Positions 47,586 through 61,154 of a stretch of 64,000 bases of DNA are shown piece after piece. Numbering within the stretch: the first letter of the stretch is position 1; the number at the start of each line of letters is the position of its first letter. Made by a program: the position numbers and the translations under genes. The stretch is from the NCBI RefSeq assembly GCF_030848805.1, contig NC_092369.1, positions 558,001 to 622,000 of the forward strand, written 5' to 3'. The notes below the pieces were generated by a model. That model was not told where the DNA came from, did no database searches, and saw nothing but the letters and a program-made list of their open reading frames with translations. Source of the stretch: Temnothorax longispinosus (taxonomy: Eukaryota > Arthropoda > Insecta > Hymenoptera > Formicidae).

Positions 47586-50500
47586 GATAAATAATATAGA
47601 GAGATTAAGAGATCAGACGATAAAAATGAAAACGTGTAATAAAAACGTTTCTTCGTTTATTTTATTTAAAAATAAAAATTCTACAATTAAAAAATGTTTG
47701 ATTATTTAAATTAAAGTGTTAAAAATCACCTCTGCCTTTATCCTATATTTTTGTTAATTTCTGTGAATAAGTTGAAACCTGGGAATATGAAAAGTGATGC
47801 CATGGTAAATATCAAGTCGCTAATAGAAGTACGAAAAATGCGAGTAAAAATGTGCTAATGTAAAGCTTTCTACTATATTCTCCCATTATTCCACACCATT
47901 TCATCTCTTACGTCTATTCTCCTTATTCATATAAAGTTGCCCTTCCTCTCTCCTTTCCGGGCATTTCCTCTCAATATGCCATACCTATACTTCTGTAAGA
48001 CGCAGCCTGTTCACTCCCCTAACTAATTTCTTATAAATGGTTTTCGCTCGAACGACTCCAGCCAATTAAGACGCCTTTTGTCTTAAGAGGGAGCAACTCT
48101 CGAAGTCGAATAAGGGCGGATTCGTGGATATTGTGGGGAAAGTACAAGTGTATATATCGTCGTCTATGTATAGCACTTATCATTGTATAACTGTTCATGT
48201 ATAGCCGGTATCTAGAAACTAATATAATGATAAGTCGTAACAGATATTCATGGGTTTGTTAAATCTATAACGATTCTATACATTTTAGTGTTTTTATATT
48301 AACATTTATTAAAAATTGCAATCACATAATTCAACCGCACTACGAATGAATTTCAATATTTAAAGTTTTAACCTATGATATAATTACAGAATATTTTATA
48401 TTACATTGCAATCGAATTGGTAATAAAAATAAAATAAATTGTCAAAAATTATTCATCGTCGTAATTCAATAGATTTACGAATAAAAGAGTATTTTAAATA
48501 AGTACTTCAAAAATAAGAACTTCACTCGTTTGTGTTTCCGCGCTCTAAAAATTTCAAAATTTTCTTAAGTTCCAACACATACACTGGATGTCCGCCAAAC
48601 TCTTTTCCTCTCAACGTGGCATAAAGTTTTTACCGTTACCGTGCTACCGATACTACCTCGCTGCATCTCAAGGTATCTACAGTATTGTTATCGCTGGGGT
48701 AAGATCATTCTCGAAGGTTTGCCTGGAAAAATTGCTATACGCGCGCTCGTTAACGAGCGCGCCACGTCAAGTTTATGGCGAGGCGCATTCTGGTCGTCGA
48801 AAACTACCCCGTTCTCTCTCCCGGCTCCCCGTGCCATCCGAGCGGATCTCTCATTTCTACGATGATAGCGAGAGGCCGGTCGCCGCGTCGCGCCCGCGCC
48901 GCGCCAGCGTAACTTTAATTCCGTGGAATAATACTTGAGGGGACAAATTGGATTTTTCCTCTCTTCGCTCTTTTTTAATAAGCCTTATTTCGCCTCCAGC
49001 GCGTGCAAGGAATATCCACCGAATGTCCGAGGTTTCACAAGGCCTCGTCGTCTCGCTTCGGACAACTCTCGTGCGTCGTAAGAATTCGGAGATATGAGAT
49101 ACTTTTTATTCTCACCAACATTTAATTTTCCCTCACTCGTTTCTCGCGTTTGATATTCCCATCTCTAATCCCGACCGCTCGGCCGTTATACGGTTTATTT
49201 TAAACAAATAACTTTTCGCAAATGTATATATGTATTGTCACAGATTGTCTTTGAAAGAAAAACATTTTAGGACATTCAACATGTTCAAGACATTCGTAAA
49301 AAGATTTGTAATATCGTAATCGTAATCCATGAATATTTATCTCTTAAAAAATTGACCTAAAAGTTTAGCTTTTTATTATAAATATATAAATTAGCTTTTA
49401 TTATAAATAATCTCAAGGCACGCACGCGTAAATTTTGAATCATCTTCCCCATCAACAGTTAAAGCCGGCACTTGTTCCTTTTACATAAAACTTGTTCAAT
49501 CAATGTTACCCGAGTAACAATCTGAATAACAAAGCGCCCGTGACGCTGCGTAATTATTCGCCGACGTGTCTCATACCGATCTATTTTATCTCTCGCAAAA
49601 AAAAGCATATCGCGACGTAGTCTTGCGTCGCTGTCCCCGTAGGCTCGACGAGGCAACTCAAACGTGAAGTATGAATCGGGGTGCGCGCGACGGAGAAAAG
49701 GGTCTCTCTTGAATTTTAATGACCGCGGCTCCGTCGGCCCGCGACATCGGTTCCTCTCTCGCAACTCGCTCGTTTCCACGGCAAACAAGGCGCATCCGAT
49801 GTATTCATGAGGAATAAAGTTTTCGTCGCAGTCCGCGAGAAAAGAAACTTTCCGAATCGTCTCGCCGAAGAAACGAGAGTCGACCCTTGGTCTTCCCTTC
49901 CGACCCTCGATCCCTTCCTTTCTCCTATTTCTTCTTCCGCCCTTTACGTATGCATATGATCCTGCGAGTGCATCGTGCATCCACTATATGTGCTCGCGCT
50001 CGCGCGCGAGTTATGCAACTATTCGACCGCGCCTCGCGACTAAGGCGACCGCAGGAAGCCGACTGGCGACATTCTACGTCGTCCTCCCTTCCGTCGCGTC
50101 TCCTTTTGTTGCCCCCTGAATCTTATTCCTGTTTCCTCTTGCTAACTCTTACCAATTTTTCGTACGTTTACGACTAGACTGGCAAGGCTACGTCGCGCCG
50201 GCGCAGCTACAGCGGATCAGAACGGACGGAAGGGGGAAGCCGAGTCAGTCAAAAGTTTGTAGGTACTTCCTGAACTATCCGGCTGTAAAGACTGCATGCA
50301 TGCAGTATGAACGCATATGCGTGTGTGGGTGGGTATGTACGCCACGATCCGGAAGTTCAAAGAGCCTCGGAATGCGCATTGCACGTCGCGCCAACCGAAA
50401 GTATGTACATCTCTCCTTTCTGTCTGCCGCGGGGCGCGGCGCTTCATTCTCAGACGAACCTATATACCTATTTTAGTTTGTTAACAAATCCTTCTATACT

Positions 50501-50675
50501 CATGACATAAATTTCCGTTTAATTTTGATTTGGTATCTTTATTACATTTAAAGAGTTATCTCTTATTACAATTTATATAGGGCGATACTTTCATCCACTG
50601 GAATTCGTCGATAAGATGATTAGATCGACGTACGCACTACAAAAATGGAATGATAAATAAAAGCATTGTCCGAAT

Positions 50676-50953
50676 CACTGGCAGATCCTAGGAGAGGTTT
50701 TGGGGTTAAAATCCAAATAAAAGCAAAACTAGTATTGTTGGAGCTGTTAAAAAAATCTAGGAAAAAAACGAAAAAGATACAAAAAATTTTTTAAAAAGTA
50801 AAAATAGAATCAGAAGTTTTACCACATCCTCGTCGTTGATCCTGGAATAAAAGCTAAGCGTGTGATACTAAAAAAAGTATCAAACTAAATAATTTTGTCG
50901 AAACCCTCTCCCCCCCCCCATCTCCCCTTTTTCAACGTCAGAATCCGTTAGTG
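50676..50953. mobile_element. Possible hAT-like element remnant
   Basis: CACTGGCAGATCCTAGG at the left and CACTAACGGATTCTGACG on the other strand at the right are diverged inverted ends. The flanking 8-mers GTCCGAAT and ATCTGAAT agree at 6 of 8 positions. A C-run lies near the right end. The signal is weaker than for the other elements. Confidence 0.4.
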
Positions 50954-51166
50954 ATCTGAATAAATGATTATAATATATTCTTAAGTATACTCTCAAGGAG
51001 TAACATAAATTTGAAAAAAGCTTCTTTTAAAAAATATCTATGTACAAAATATATTAATTATTCAGTAATTAATTAACGATATATTGGGGATCAAAATCTT
51101 GGGGAACATATGCAATCCTAGATTTACTTTTGATCGAACTTATGGATATATCTTTTCGATTCATTG
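50954..51166. other. AT-rich spacer
   Basis: Short AT-rich sequence between two transposon remnants; nothing supportable. Confidence 0.5.
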
Positions 51167-52067
51167 CACTGAGAGAAAAAGTGTTTAGTATTTGCGACTA
51201 TAATTGCATAGTAAAATAATTATGGTTGAAATTCTTACTGCTATAATATTAGTAAAAGAAATCTAATATCCCTAGATCTTTCAATTATGGTCATGTTTAT
51301 CATATTTATAGTACGACTGACTATACATAAATCGCAGGTTACAGTATAAAATGTTATGGTTGAATGAATACATGTTAGTTTAAAGCTATATGCCTACAAT
51401 AATGTAGTATTGAGTCAGCTATAATTCGCATTGTTAAAATAATTATAAAAATGTTGTTAGCACCGAAAATGGTAATTCTTCAGAATAGGGCCTTTTCCGA
51501 ATTTTAATATTTTCTTGCGGTTTTCTTGGTAAAAACCTTTGTTGTGACTCCGACAGTGATAATCAATCGAGCCCGAAAAATATGCACCCTACCTATTTTT
51601 TTTACCTATTTTTACTTTATTTTTGATAAATGTCTAGATTAAGGGCGCATACACTTTCCACGCGAACCGAGGTTCACGCACCCCCCCCCCCCCCGTGCTT
51701 TTGGGGGAGGTGCGGTAGTCCCGAAATAGTTCACGCATACACTTTCCACGCGAACCGAGGTTCACGCACTAAATACTTTTAGTCATTTTGAGCAAAAACG
51801 CTTTAATTGAGCCTTATTTCATCGAAATCGGAGAGGAGTGAGCTTTCCTTCAGATTTACTAAAATAGGAAAAAAAAATAGGTAGGGTGCATATTTTTCGG
51901 GCTCCCCCGATTGATTATCACTGTCGGAGTCACAACAAAGGTTTTTACCAAGAAAACCGCAAGAAAATATCAAAATTCGGAAAAGGCCCTATTCTGAAGA
52001 TTTACCCCGAAAATAACTAAAAATTATAGTAAAATTGTGGTATCTGCAACTATTTTTTCTCTTAGTG
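51167..52067. mobile_element. Outer TIR element ending CACT(G/A)AGAGAAAAA
   Basis: The left end CACTGAGAGAAAAAGTG and the reverse complement of the right end, CACTAAGAGAAAAAATAG, are inverted. Similar TATAATT/AAAATT blocks follow on each side. Without the nested insertion it would be about 357 bp. The interior is AT-rich and non-coding. No target duplication is clear. Confidence 0.6.
51471..52006. mobile_element. 536-bp element with ~130-bp inverted repeats and 8-bp target duplication, nested
   Basis: The ends GGTAATTCTTCAGAATAGGG and, on the other strand, GGTAAATCTTCAGAATAGGG begin arms that pair for about 130 bp with few mismatches. CCGAAAAT occurs directly on both sides (51,463-51,470 and 52,007-52,014). 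The loop holds two copies of GCATACACTTTCCACGCGAA (51,647 and 51,734) around a C-run and a G-rich stretch. An 8-bp duplication suggests the hAT superfamily. It is inserted in the element at 51,167-52,067. Confidence 0.85.
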
Positions 52068-54184
52068 TGATAATAGTTATTGCAAAAGATGACGATTACT
52101 CGGAATAGATAGAAAATTAATTGAGAACGGACGCGCTATATTAAGGAACGAAGTTACAACTTGACGTATAGCAGCAAAGGGCCACGTCTCTAATATCGTT
52201 AACGTTGGAGAAGTTGGCGTCGATGGCGATCACCCGTGGGAGCTCGACTCGCCTGCACGGCGATAGCTATAAGAGTCGGGAGAGAGAGAAAGAGAGAGAG
52301 AGAGAGAGACAGAGAGAGAGTCTGTGTTTTGTTGTACAACCTGATAAACAGCCAGCTGCAAAAGCCGCGGAATATATGAACAGTGTACGAATGGGGAAAC
52401 GGAAAGCGATGCTGCCTGAATCCCCCCCGTTTGTAAGTAATCTGGCGGTTGTATCTCGGCAACCAATTGAAAAAGCGCGCGGAAACCGCATCGTATATCG
52501 AAGCCGTATTGGTTCGCTGAAACGAGCCCAGAAATTACAAGCAGCTTCCCGACTCCTCGCTGTCGGAAGGAAATTTATAAAGCGCTCGATCCCGCAGTAT
52601 TTCGCGATTTTTCCCCCTCGCCAGGGCGAATTCTTCGCAAGCTCGCGAATCGCGTTGAATCGCGCTTTGGCATATGGCATACAGTTCCATGCACACGAGC
52701 TGCGTATCAACCTTCCTTTTTATGATATTTCGTTCGTACAAGTACAGCGAACACACACCGAGCAAATTCGATCATCGTAATGCGTACAACCTGTTTCATA
52801 TTACACCCTTAGATATCTGCAGGATTCAATAATGTTCCCGAACATCTCCCAGACTTCTCGTAGGAACCCGAACCCCTCGCATTTGCGTACCACTACGCGG
52901 TTATATTATTATAATTTTTTTCCATATTTTCCAGGAAAGAAGGTAATCGTCGAGGAAATTATTTTATGTTCAGACTTTAACGAAAATTGAAACCGGTATC
53001 TTACTTTGCTAAGAACAAAACTGCTCTCTAGATTTTTCTGTCGTCGTAAAAATAATAAATGTATGTTTTAAATCTTCTTCAACGGTAATACTGAAGGAGA
53101 CGGGCTTCCTCTCCGATTTCGATGAAATTAGGCTTATTCGACGCGTTTTTGCACAAAACCAGTTTTAAACGATGTCCTTACTATTATATCGACTCAACAT
53201 TAGTATTGTAGATCGCCCTGATACAACGACCGTTATCTATCAGAACTCACCAATAAAATACATTATAGTCGCATTGTTGATCCTCACAATGATCTGTTGC
53301 ACGCTATGGAGTTTTCCAAGTAAGCGACATCCGATTAATCAGCTAGACTGGGCGATCAATCAACACGCGTGGTGCGCAATGAAGGGGGGGGGGCCGGTGA
53401 AAAGTGAGCCGTGATAATCGTGCGGCGAAACCACCGAGTTTACAGTGTGTGTCACAGCTAATAACGACACGCGGACGGAGAGACAGGAAGAGAGAAAGAG
53501 AGAGGGACGACGAGGGGGGAGGGAGGAAAGGGGGAGAGAACCGGAATACGAAACGTAGGGAGAAACAATAACGGACGGGGGCTCGCCGCGAGCCGCGAAT
53601 TTCACAATGGTCCGCATTACCGCGCGCACGCCAAGAAGATGATCGAACCGGGGGAATGGCGTGTGCACAAGCAGCACACGGGAGTGATATTCGGGATGTC
53701 TCTGTCAATAATGGTATCGCGCGCGCATTATGGCGCGGGTTTATTCCCGACAAGCTTGCGCTGTCATTGTGAGGCGCGCAGCGAGAGAAGCCGAAAATAC
53801 GTCCGCCGCGCGACGGAGACGGAGTAACGCCGGCTACGGGGTTAGCCCAATAGCGATTATTAGCTAACCGGAACACAATCTCGACGATCGACATTCATCA
53901 TTCATCGATCAAACAACGGAACGCGAGCGCGCGCATCCACACACACACCCGGTATGACCCGTGGCGCAATCGCCCCTCGATTAAGGGACCTATAGATCGC
54001 CGAGGCTCGATCTTCGTTGGTTATAGGATATCTTGTTGCTGTATTATCGCCCGAGAAGGGATTGACTGGTATAATTTCCACCAGTTCAGGCTCACATCAC
54101 GTGAAAACGATATTCGTCTGTTCGTGATAATGGCAAGACCGCTCTACTGGTACGAAGAGATAACACAACTTCCCGAATTTACAC
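52068..54184. other. Gene-free stretch with microsatellite and CpG-rich DNA
   Basis: (GA)n at 52,280-52,320. The 191-codon plus frame 52,205-52,780 runs through this microsatellite and has no domain. About 53,100-53,160 is a relative, in opposite orientation, of 51,793-51,836 from the loop of the nested element (shared CTCTCCGATTTCGATGAAAT). A G-run lies at 53,385-53,394, and GA-rich and CpG-rich DNA at 53,460-53,840. No gene. Confidence 0.5.
52280..52320. repeat. (GA)n microsatellite
   Basis: Interrupted GA run that encodes Arg-Glu in one frame and Leu-Ser on the other strand. Confidence 0.92.
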
Positions 54185-54620
54185 TTTCTAAATCTCATAG
54201 AGCGGTTTTGCCACTAATATATTAGAGTGTTTGCGATAATCACTCCAAAAGAGAGGATTGTCACTTCAATTTGAGTAAATGCGAACACTCATAAGGTAGG
54301 AGTAAATATTTCTCACTCAAATTTTTAGAACGGCTACTCCACGGAGTGATACGATCTCGACACTATAGTGAATCATGATTCACTAAAGATCGACTGATAA
54401 ATGACTCTAACAAAGTGAAATTGTAGAGTGACATAATTCACTCCCATGGATACTAATCTATTGCACTCGAAAAGAGTGCGATTTCACTCCAACTTATAGA
54501 GCGCAATTTTATTCTTTCTTAGAGCGAATCACTCGAAGTGCACAGGCTCAATTTTCACTTTTCGTTACTTGCATTTCACTCGTTTTGAGTGACATTTCAC
54601 TCTTCGACTTTTGGGGAGTA
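54185..54620 (+). repeat. GAGTG/CACTC-rich interspersed repeat, copy 2
   Basis: Same strand and block order as the copy at 25,197: TTTCTAAATCTCATAGAG at the left, CACTCCAAAAGAGAG, a TAGTGAATCATGATTCACTA palindrome-like block, CACTCGAAAAGAGTGCG, and TTTCACTCTTCGACTTTTGG at the right. It is about 110 bp longer because of extra GAGTG-containing sequence in the middle. Confidence 0.75.
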
Positions 54621-57600
54621 CGAAAACTGAATCTGTGCAAATACACTGGGTTAGACTAAAAAACCGAGAATAGTTTTATGAGAGTAACGTTCTTTTCGGG
54701 ATATTTAAATAAAAATGCGAGATATACATTTTGCGTGTGAAAACTTAATGAAATAAAAAATGTAAATCTTATGCAAGTTACTTTTTCATATCTCTATATA
54801 TGTGTGAGAGCTATTCGCAATATGCATCTTCAAAAAGATACTTTCATGTAATAATAAATCAATTAAATTTTTATTGCCGTGGTCCACGCGCGAGAGTCAT
54901 TTTTATGATCTAAAGTATTAATTTTAAACAACCATGTATGTGTGTGTCTGTGTGTGTGTATAATCTCTTTATAAAGTGCCCCCATCGCAGATAATTTGAC
55001 ACCTGCGGTTTCTTGGCTTAATGGAACTCGAAAATAGATAGTATCCAAGATTATTTCCTGAATAGACGATCGTAACCGCAATTGTTACTTGGATTTAATG
55101 TTAGGAAAGGAAGTGCACGCGAGCAAGGAATTAGATTATAAATTTACCCAGGTGGTATCGGGCGGACTGGAAAATGTCTTGGCCGCACCTGAGACCTCAT
55201 GCATACATTCCACGGGGACGAAGATGCCCAGGCCCCCGATGTTATACCGTGCAGAGGAACACAGAGCGCGGCTACGTCGAGATTCCTGTATTTTTTACGA
55301 GGACGATAGTCGTACCCTTTAAAGTGCTGTTGCGCGATTTAAAGTAACGACTGAAATCCGTGCGTCCGCGATAAATATGCGAGTGCGGCTCGAAACTTTT
55401 ATTAACATAAATCCACGAATCCATTCACTGCGGCTATGACCTCGGCTTGCAACAGTATCGCCATAACCGCGCATATTAACACATATTCTATCATACATAC
55501 ACTGCCCAAAATTTCCCTGATTAAAGTGCATAAGAACCAGGGTTGTAAATAATTAAATATTTTTGTGATTAAATTCCTATCTATTATCTAATTACTAATT
55601 ACTTTTTACAATGTTATTTGAAGTCAAGTTTTAAATATAAACATGAGTCGAGCAATTGAAGTCAAATGTAATCACAATTAGAAAAAGTATTTGTATTTAA
55701 TGTTCACCTTAATTACAAATATTAACATCTTAGCGTACAATTTAAAAGATATTGTAAATTATTTATAAAATAGCGCAGTAATTTTTTTATTATAAAATGG
55801 TTATCGCCAAGTAAGGAGTGTCTTCGCGTGATGCGACTGGAAATCGCGCAGCCAGCATTTGTCTGGCAGCCGGTCCAGCCGGGCGAGAAAACGAGATATA
55901 CGGAATCATACAGCCGCGCGTGAGAGAGCAGTGTATAGAATTTCGAAATTAAACGGCGGCGTGTATTAGCCCATTGACCATAAACGTCGACGCGATTTAA
56001 TAGAGACCGCTCACATGCGGTCCATGGAAACGTGGCGATTACTTATTTGTTTGCACGACCGTTACAACTTCGCGGTCGCGCCGCCGCCGTAAGAAATCGT
56101 CGCGCGTTCAATATAATTCCGCGCGTGAAACAAGCGATATGATCATTTTCCGCAGCTGCAACCGCGGTCTTTCTTCTTTCGGCCGTGCTTGGAGCGAGCG
56201 TTCGCCCCCGACAGCAGCAGGGTGCTCCGTTACGACCCGGCTAACGAAATAAGAAACGAAAAAGTATAGCAAAAGCACGCGCCGTTCTCCTCCAATGTTC
56301 TCGGCAAACATGTTATTTCATCGGAAAAATGTTCTAACCAGTATCCGCCTGCGCTTCTTACGATTGCTGCGGTCTCGCTAAAATTTTATGCTCCCGAATC
56401 ACTCGCGGAATTAAAGCTGCGAAATTGCATCTTCGTCCTGTCGTTCCGATTCATTGGCAGTCATACAGTCGCTTAGCCTTGTTCTCATTGTTTAACGAAT
56501 ATTAATAACGAGAATTAATATAGAGAAAACAATCACATTCTTTTCTCCTTTTTTTTATTTCCAGAACGCATTTATAACAAAGATTTAAAGAATCTCTCAT
56601 AAAAAATATGCATTCGAATAACACAGTTAATCTGAAATGTTTTTCTTGTTTATATTAATAGAATTGCACTTGGTTCGATATAAACGAAAACATTTTCTTT
56701 TGTTTTTTAAGAATATGGGCTTTATTTCTGTACGTTTTTCACGTAGTTTTTGCACGATTTTACGCAGTAAATCTATCGCAAGTTTTTCTTCCCGCCGCGT
56801 GAAAAATTCGTCAACTGACTTCTCCTCCTTGCGTGTGATAAAAAATTCTACTCTACTTGAAAGTTAAATCGCATTAGTGCAACCAGCGCGGCGTGCACGT
56901 GCGCGGAGTCGAGAGCGCTTTGAACTCCCGCAATCTCACAGAGACGAGGAAAACCGCGGCGTTTTACGTCTACGGTAAGGGCGAGCAGGGACCCGTTAAA
57001 TATTTGTCCGTCATTACGGTAAAACTGGCGCTTTCCGATCGCTGCTATAACGCTATCGGCGAATCGCGGTTACCGCGCGCCGTTATGGTCACCTATTTGC
57101 GACAACGTTGCGGCCACGTTGGACAAATAAATTCCGGATTTTTGCGGATTCCTCGTAACATCGCGTGCGATCCGCGCGCATTCGCGGATAACGGCTGGAA
57201 ATTATAAAGCGCATTTCCGTGCAACCGCGCGGAAGATGATTTGGCTGAAAAATAAAATAAACAGAATAATTAATAAATATATTGCAATTCATAAAAATCC
57301 AATTTAAGTAATTATAAGCTTCATGCTTATTTAATTATAATCGCATAATTCATATATTTCTTAGTTCTATCTTAGCTTTCTGGTATACCTTTAATCGCGC
57401 AATTATTGCTTTATATGTTGAAGGTTTCTTTTTTTAAAAAAATATTAATTATTTAAATAAACAATTTAAATAACTAAGTATTTCATTGAAAATTAAATCG
57501 ATTAAAGTTTAAAAAAAATTAGTATTTAAAATATTATACGATTAAACGATGAGAGAGAAGCGCCCTTCGTGATTAACTGTTTCCAACGTCGAAATGTAGC

Positions 57601-60600
57601 TCACGGGCTTTCATACATTAACCCTGACGCGGTAGAATTTTCTATTCCCGGCAGAATTATCCGACAGATTTCCGCGGTTATTATTTCAGCTATATAACAC
57701 CGTCAATATTTGCTCGCAATTAGGGACGAGTCGCAGAACGCCGTTTTGTGTCTCGCGACCAACGGTATCAGTTAATCGGGTTCATTATTAATGCACACGC
57801 GCTCGGAGTCCCATTAATGCGCGCGGGCACAATACATTATTATGTTATTATTTCATCTCGGCTGCCCGAAAGCGGCCAACGATCGACATATAAAAACCGA
57901 CATGACGCAATCGATTGCGACCGGGATTTGGTCGTTAATGAACAACGCGCCAACAGATTTCGGTAAGCGGCGGCTACTTTAGCCGGTGAATTAGAGGACG
58001 CTTATAAAAAATATAAAACGGAAGAATATTAATTATCGTGCAGTATCGGCTCTGTAACAACATTAAATATTGAGCTATATTTAATTAATGATGTTTAATT
58101 GACAGCGAATGCGATCCCGTTCGATTTATAATGTATTTACGGATGCTCTCGTACGCGAATGCACGAATATAAGGTATATCGTTAATTATCACTCTATTAT
58201 ATTATTATATTACCATAATGAGGCAATTAAAATTTGCGTAGCAAAGGCTTTAGCATCATTATTGCCCGAAGTTCTATGCTTTCCATATTGAATTAAGAAA
58301 GCTATATGATGCAAAACTTTGATTGAGATTTGCGGTTGAGATATGTGCCTAAGATATTCATTTTAAGATATTTTTTTAGCTATATTTCTTAATTGCGCAT
58401 CTGTGTTAAACGATATTCATCGCTCGCGAATAACGTTACTCGCGTCAAAGCGAGTATGGCACCTACAATAATTCGAGCGCGGCGTCGAACTATATCGCTG
58501 TTGCACCGTGGCGCAGCTTCGTTACTGCGAATTGATGCTAACCGATGACGTACAGCAGATGCGCAGCCTGAGCTAAACTCAATCCGGTGATGTTTACACA
58601 CACAGCGGTTACCAGCGAGCATGTCGAATTATCTTACGATTAGTTTGCGAATGTTACGAATTATACGTATTTCAAACACGCGGGAATCAATTTCGTGAGC
58701 TGTGAATATGTTCATCAGGGCGAGAGTCGCGAGCCGCGGGCGGGCTCGCGATAACGAGATATATCGGCAATCTGATCCCCGCGAATCGTTGTTATCGTTA
58801 TTAATCGCATCGGGATCGCTAAAGCGCCGATCGCGAGAATCACCGAACGACAGTCGCGCCGCGCGCTTGTTCGAGCGAGCGCGTAAAATACGAAACGGTT
58901 CTCGGCGCGGTCGAATTTAATTCGCGAGATAGAAACGACCGGGGCACAACGCGACGACGAAATAATTCCCTCCCCTCGCCAAACGCGCGCGTAAAGCTCA
59001 ACGGCCGTAAAGATGTTTTCGATAGCAGTTTCGATGTTTCGATGCTCTACAAATGACCGCCGCGTTCCAGCCGGACCGATTCTACAAGTGCGTAAATCAA
59101 GTTTATATTCCCGAAAGCAGGCAACCGTAATCTGCCGACATCGACATCGAAACCTATCGAGAATCGATCTACGACCCTATCGTTTGCTCAAACTCCGCGT
59201 CGTTCGCCGCGCATTTTATCGTCGGCGATTCGGCCGAGTATCGCAACGAACGAATTTCTCGTCGATTGAGTTTCGCGAGCTCTCTTTCTCAGAGCGAAGA
59301 AACTGCAGGCCCGAGTTTTGGTGCACCGAAGCGCGCGTACACGCTTCACGGAGGGAATTACTCGCCGCAACATTAATTCCGCGGAATACGGGAAAATTTT
59401 TCCGGAAACTCCGCCATCGGCGCAGACTGTTCTTAACGACTTGTCGCTTTAAGAGGACTTAATCGGATTGAGCCCCGCCAAGGGACTTACAACTCGTACT
59501 TTGAAATTATAAATCGGTTGTCCGAATCAACGAAGTGCCGCTTCGTACAAATCTGATAAAATTGAAATTCTTTTCCTTTACCGCATCGCGACGTGCGAAT
59601 TAACGTTATTACATTCATATTGCGCTTTAAAACATATTGGATGTACTTAAATCACGGTATAGTATCAAATATCATTTCGTAAAATTAAAATCAAAATTAA
59701 TAGGCACTTTACGTAACGAAACACATTAGCGAAATGACATATATGTGTAGAACTACTAAATATGTTCGGGAGTGATGCCGGAGTATTTTAACCACTATTA
59801 AAAAAGATGAAAAATTGTAATAATTTAAGATTGAAATTGTTACTCAACGAGTTAAATCACATGAATTGAATTAAATTTTATTTTCTTTTATCATCATGTA
59901 ATACCTGATGCGTAATAAATCGCAGTATCTAATAAGTCACGAATAATTTCCTTTCGAAAATATTTAATATCGTCTGACAATAACCAAACATTTATTTTAA
60001 AAAATTAAAATTTAATAAAAAAAATAAAATTTTTTTGGAATATCGCTTGCTGTCAGCGGTATTATCAATATATTAGATTGAACAATACCGACGTTGTCTG
60101 TAAGAATTGCTTTTGATTTACGCACGTCTCCAATATTTGCTGCCGCCTGTATTCGCGATTCGCACAAATTTCACAACTCAGAGAATTTGACTTTGCATTT
60201 CGCATGAATAAATACGTTGACTGTGCATTGCGACAATGTCCCTTCATACAATAATGGCTTTTAAATGCGGATCAATGTAGAATAGGTCGAAATGTATTGA
60301 ACGTATAACGCACCGATTATCAGTCGCATACGTGGTTTATCATATAGATGATGGGCGAATAACCGCATTCGGAGAGGGCTTTCCGAACTAAATTCCAAAT
60401 AATTCTTTGCGACATAATGTACTTGATTTTGTCACTTTATTTCAAGTGACATCAAGTTCTCAGTAAAACGGATAAACTATAAAAAATTATAAAATTGGCG
60501 CATTAGAAATATATATACAATTAATAATCATATCTGCATTTATTTCTATTAAGTAAGTTACTTGGAAAGTACGTTACGTAACTGAAAAATCTTTTTATTC

Positions 60601-61154
60601 GTTTGTTACACACGTATAGGTATTGTAAAAACTTCTGAATATATATCTCTAATTTTTGTTGCGTCTTGCACCAATTTTATAATATTTAATCCTGGAAGAA
60701 GAGAATTGTAAAGAAATCAAATACAGACTTCAAATTTTATTAAACATATTAGAGGAAAAGAAAAGAAAACACAGCCATACATTTAAATATTAACAATTTG
60801 CGCTATTGTGTTTTGTAGGTAATTTAGTTTTATTGCGTAGAAATATGCATAAATATTTTGTTTTCCTTAATGTGCAAAAGCGCGCTTTCTCGCGAACGCT
60901 CGGCCCCGCACCGACTTAAATATATATATAAACAAATTCGAGAACAATATTTAATGCCCTGATCAACGCTCTCACCGATCACATCGGACGACAAGAGCTA
61001 GGCAGGCATATACATGTGGAGTCTCACCATCGTGACTCGCAGAGAGTCGCATATAGGTAGTATTATTGGGGACACATCCTCCACATACACACATCATTTC
61101 GTTCATCCAACGATATACTCCCTCCATCATTTCCGATCGACTACGCGATCTCTA
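54621..61154. other. Gene desert
   Basis: No supported gene. CpG-rich patches at 55,840-56,320, 56,880-57,230 and 58,690-59,460 carry domain-free frames. A TG-rich microsatellite lies at 54,937-54,961. The rest is AT-rich. Confidence 0.5.

Larger units (their letters stand above)
43144..50675. other. Gene desert
   Basis: No supported gene. The largest frame, 46,511-47,191 (226 codons, plus), has no recognisable domain and is overlapped on the minus strand. The CpG-rich patch 44,560-44,900 is open in several frames at once. (CT)n lies at 46,273-46,319, an imperfect 61-bp tandem duplication at 47,464-47,585, and a 22-bp perfect palindrome at 48,741-48,762. Confidence 0.5.

Noticed and set aside
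49459..49980. 173-codon minus-strand frame
   Set aside because: Arg-rich, with no recognisable family and no splice or promoter context.
52205..52780. 191-codon plus-strand frame
   Set aside because: Runs through a GA microsatellite giving Arg-Glu repeats, with an overlapping minus frame across the same microsatellite; no domain.
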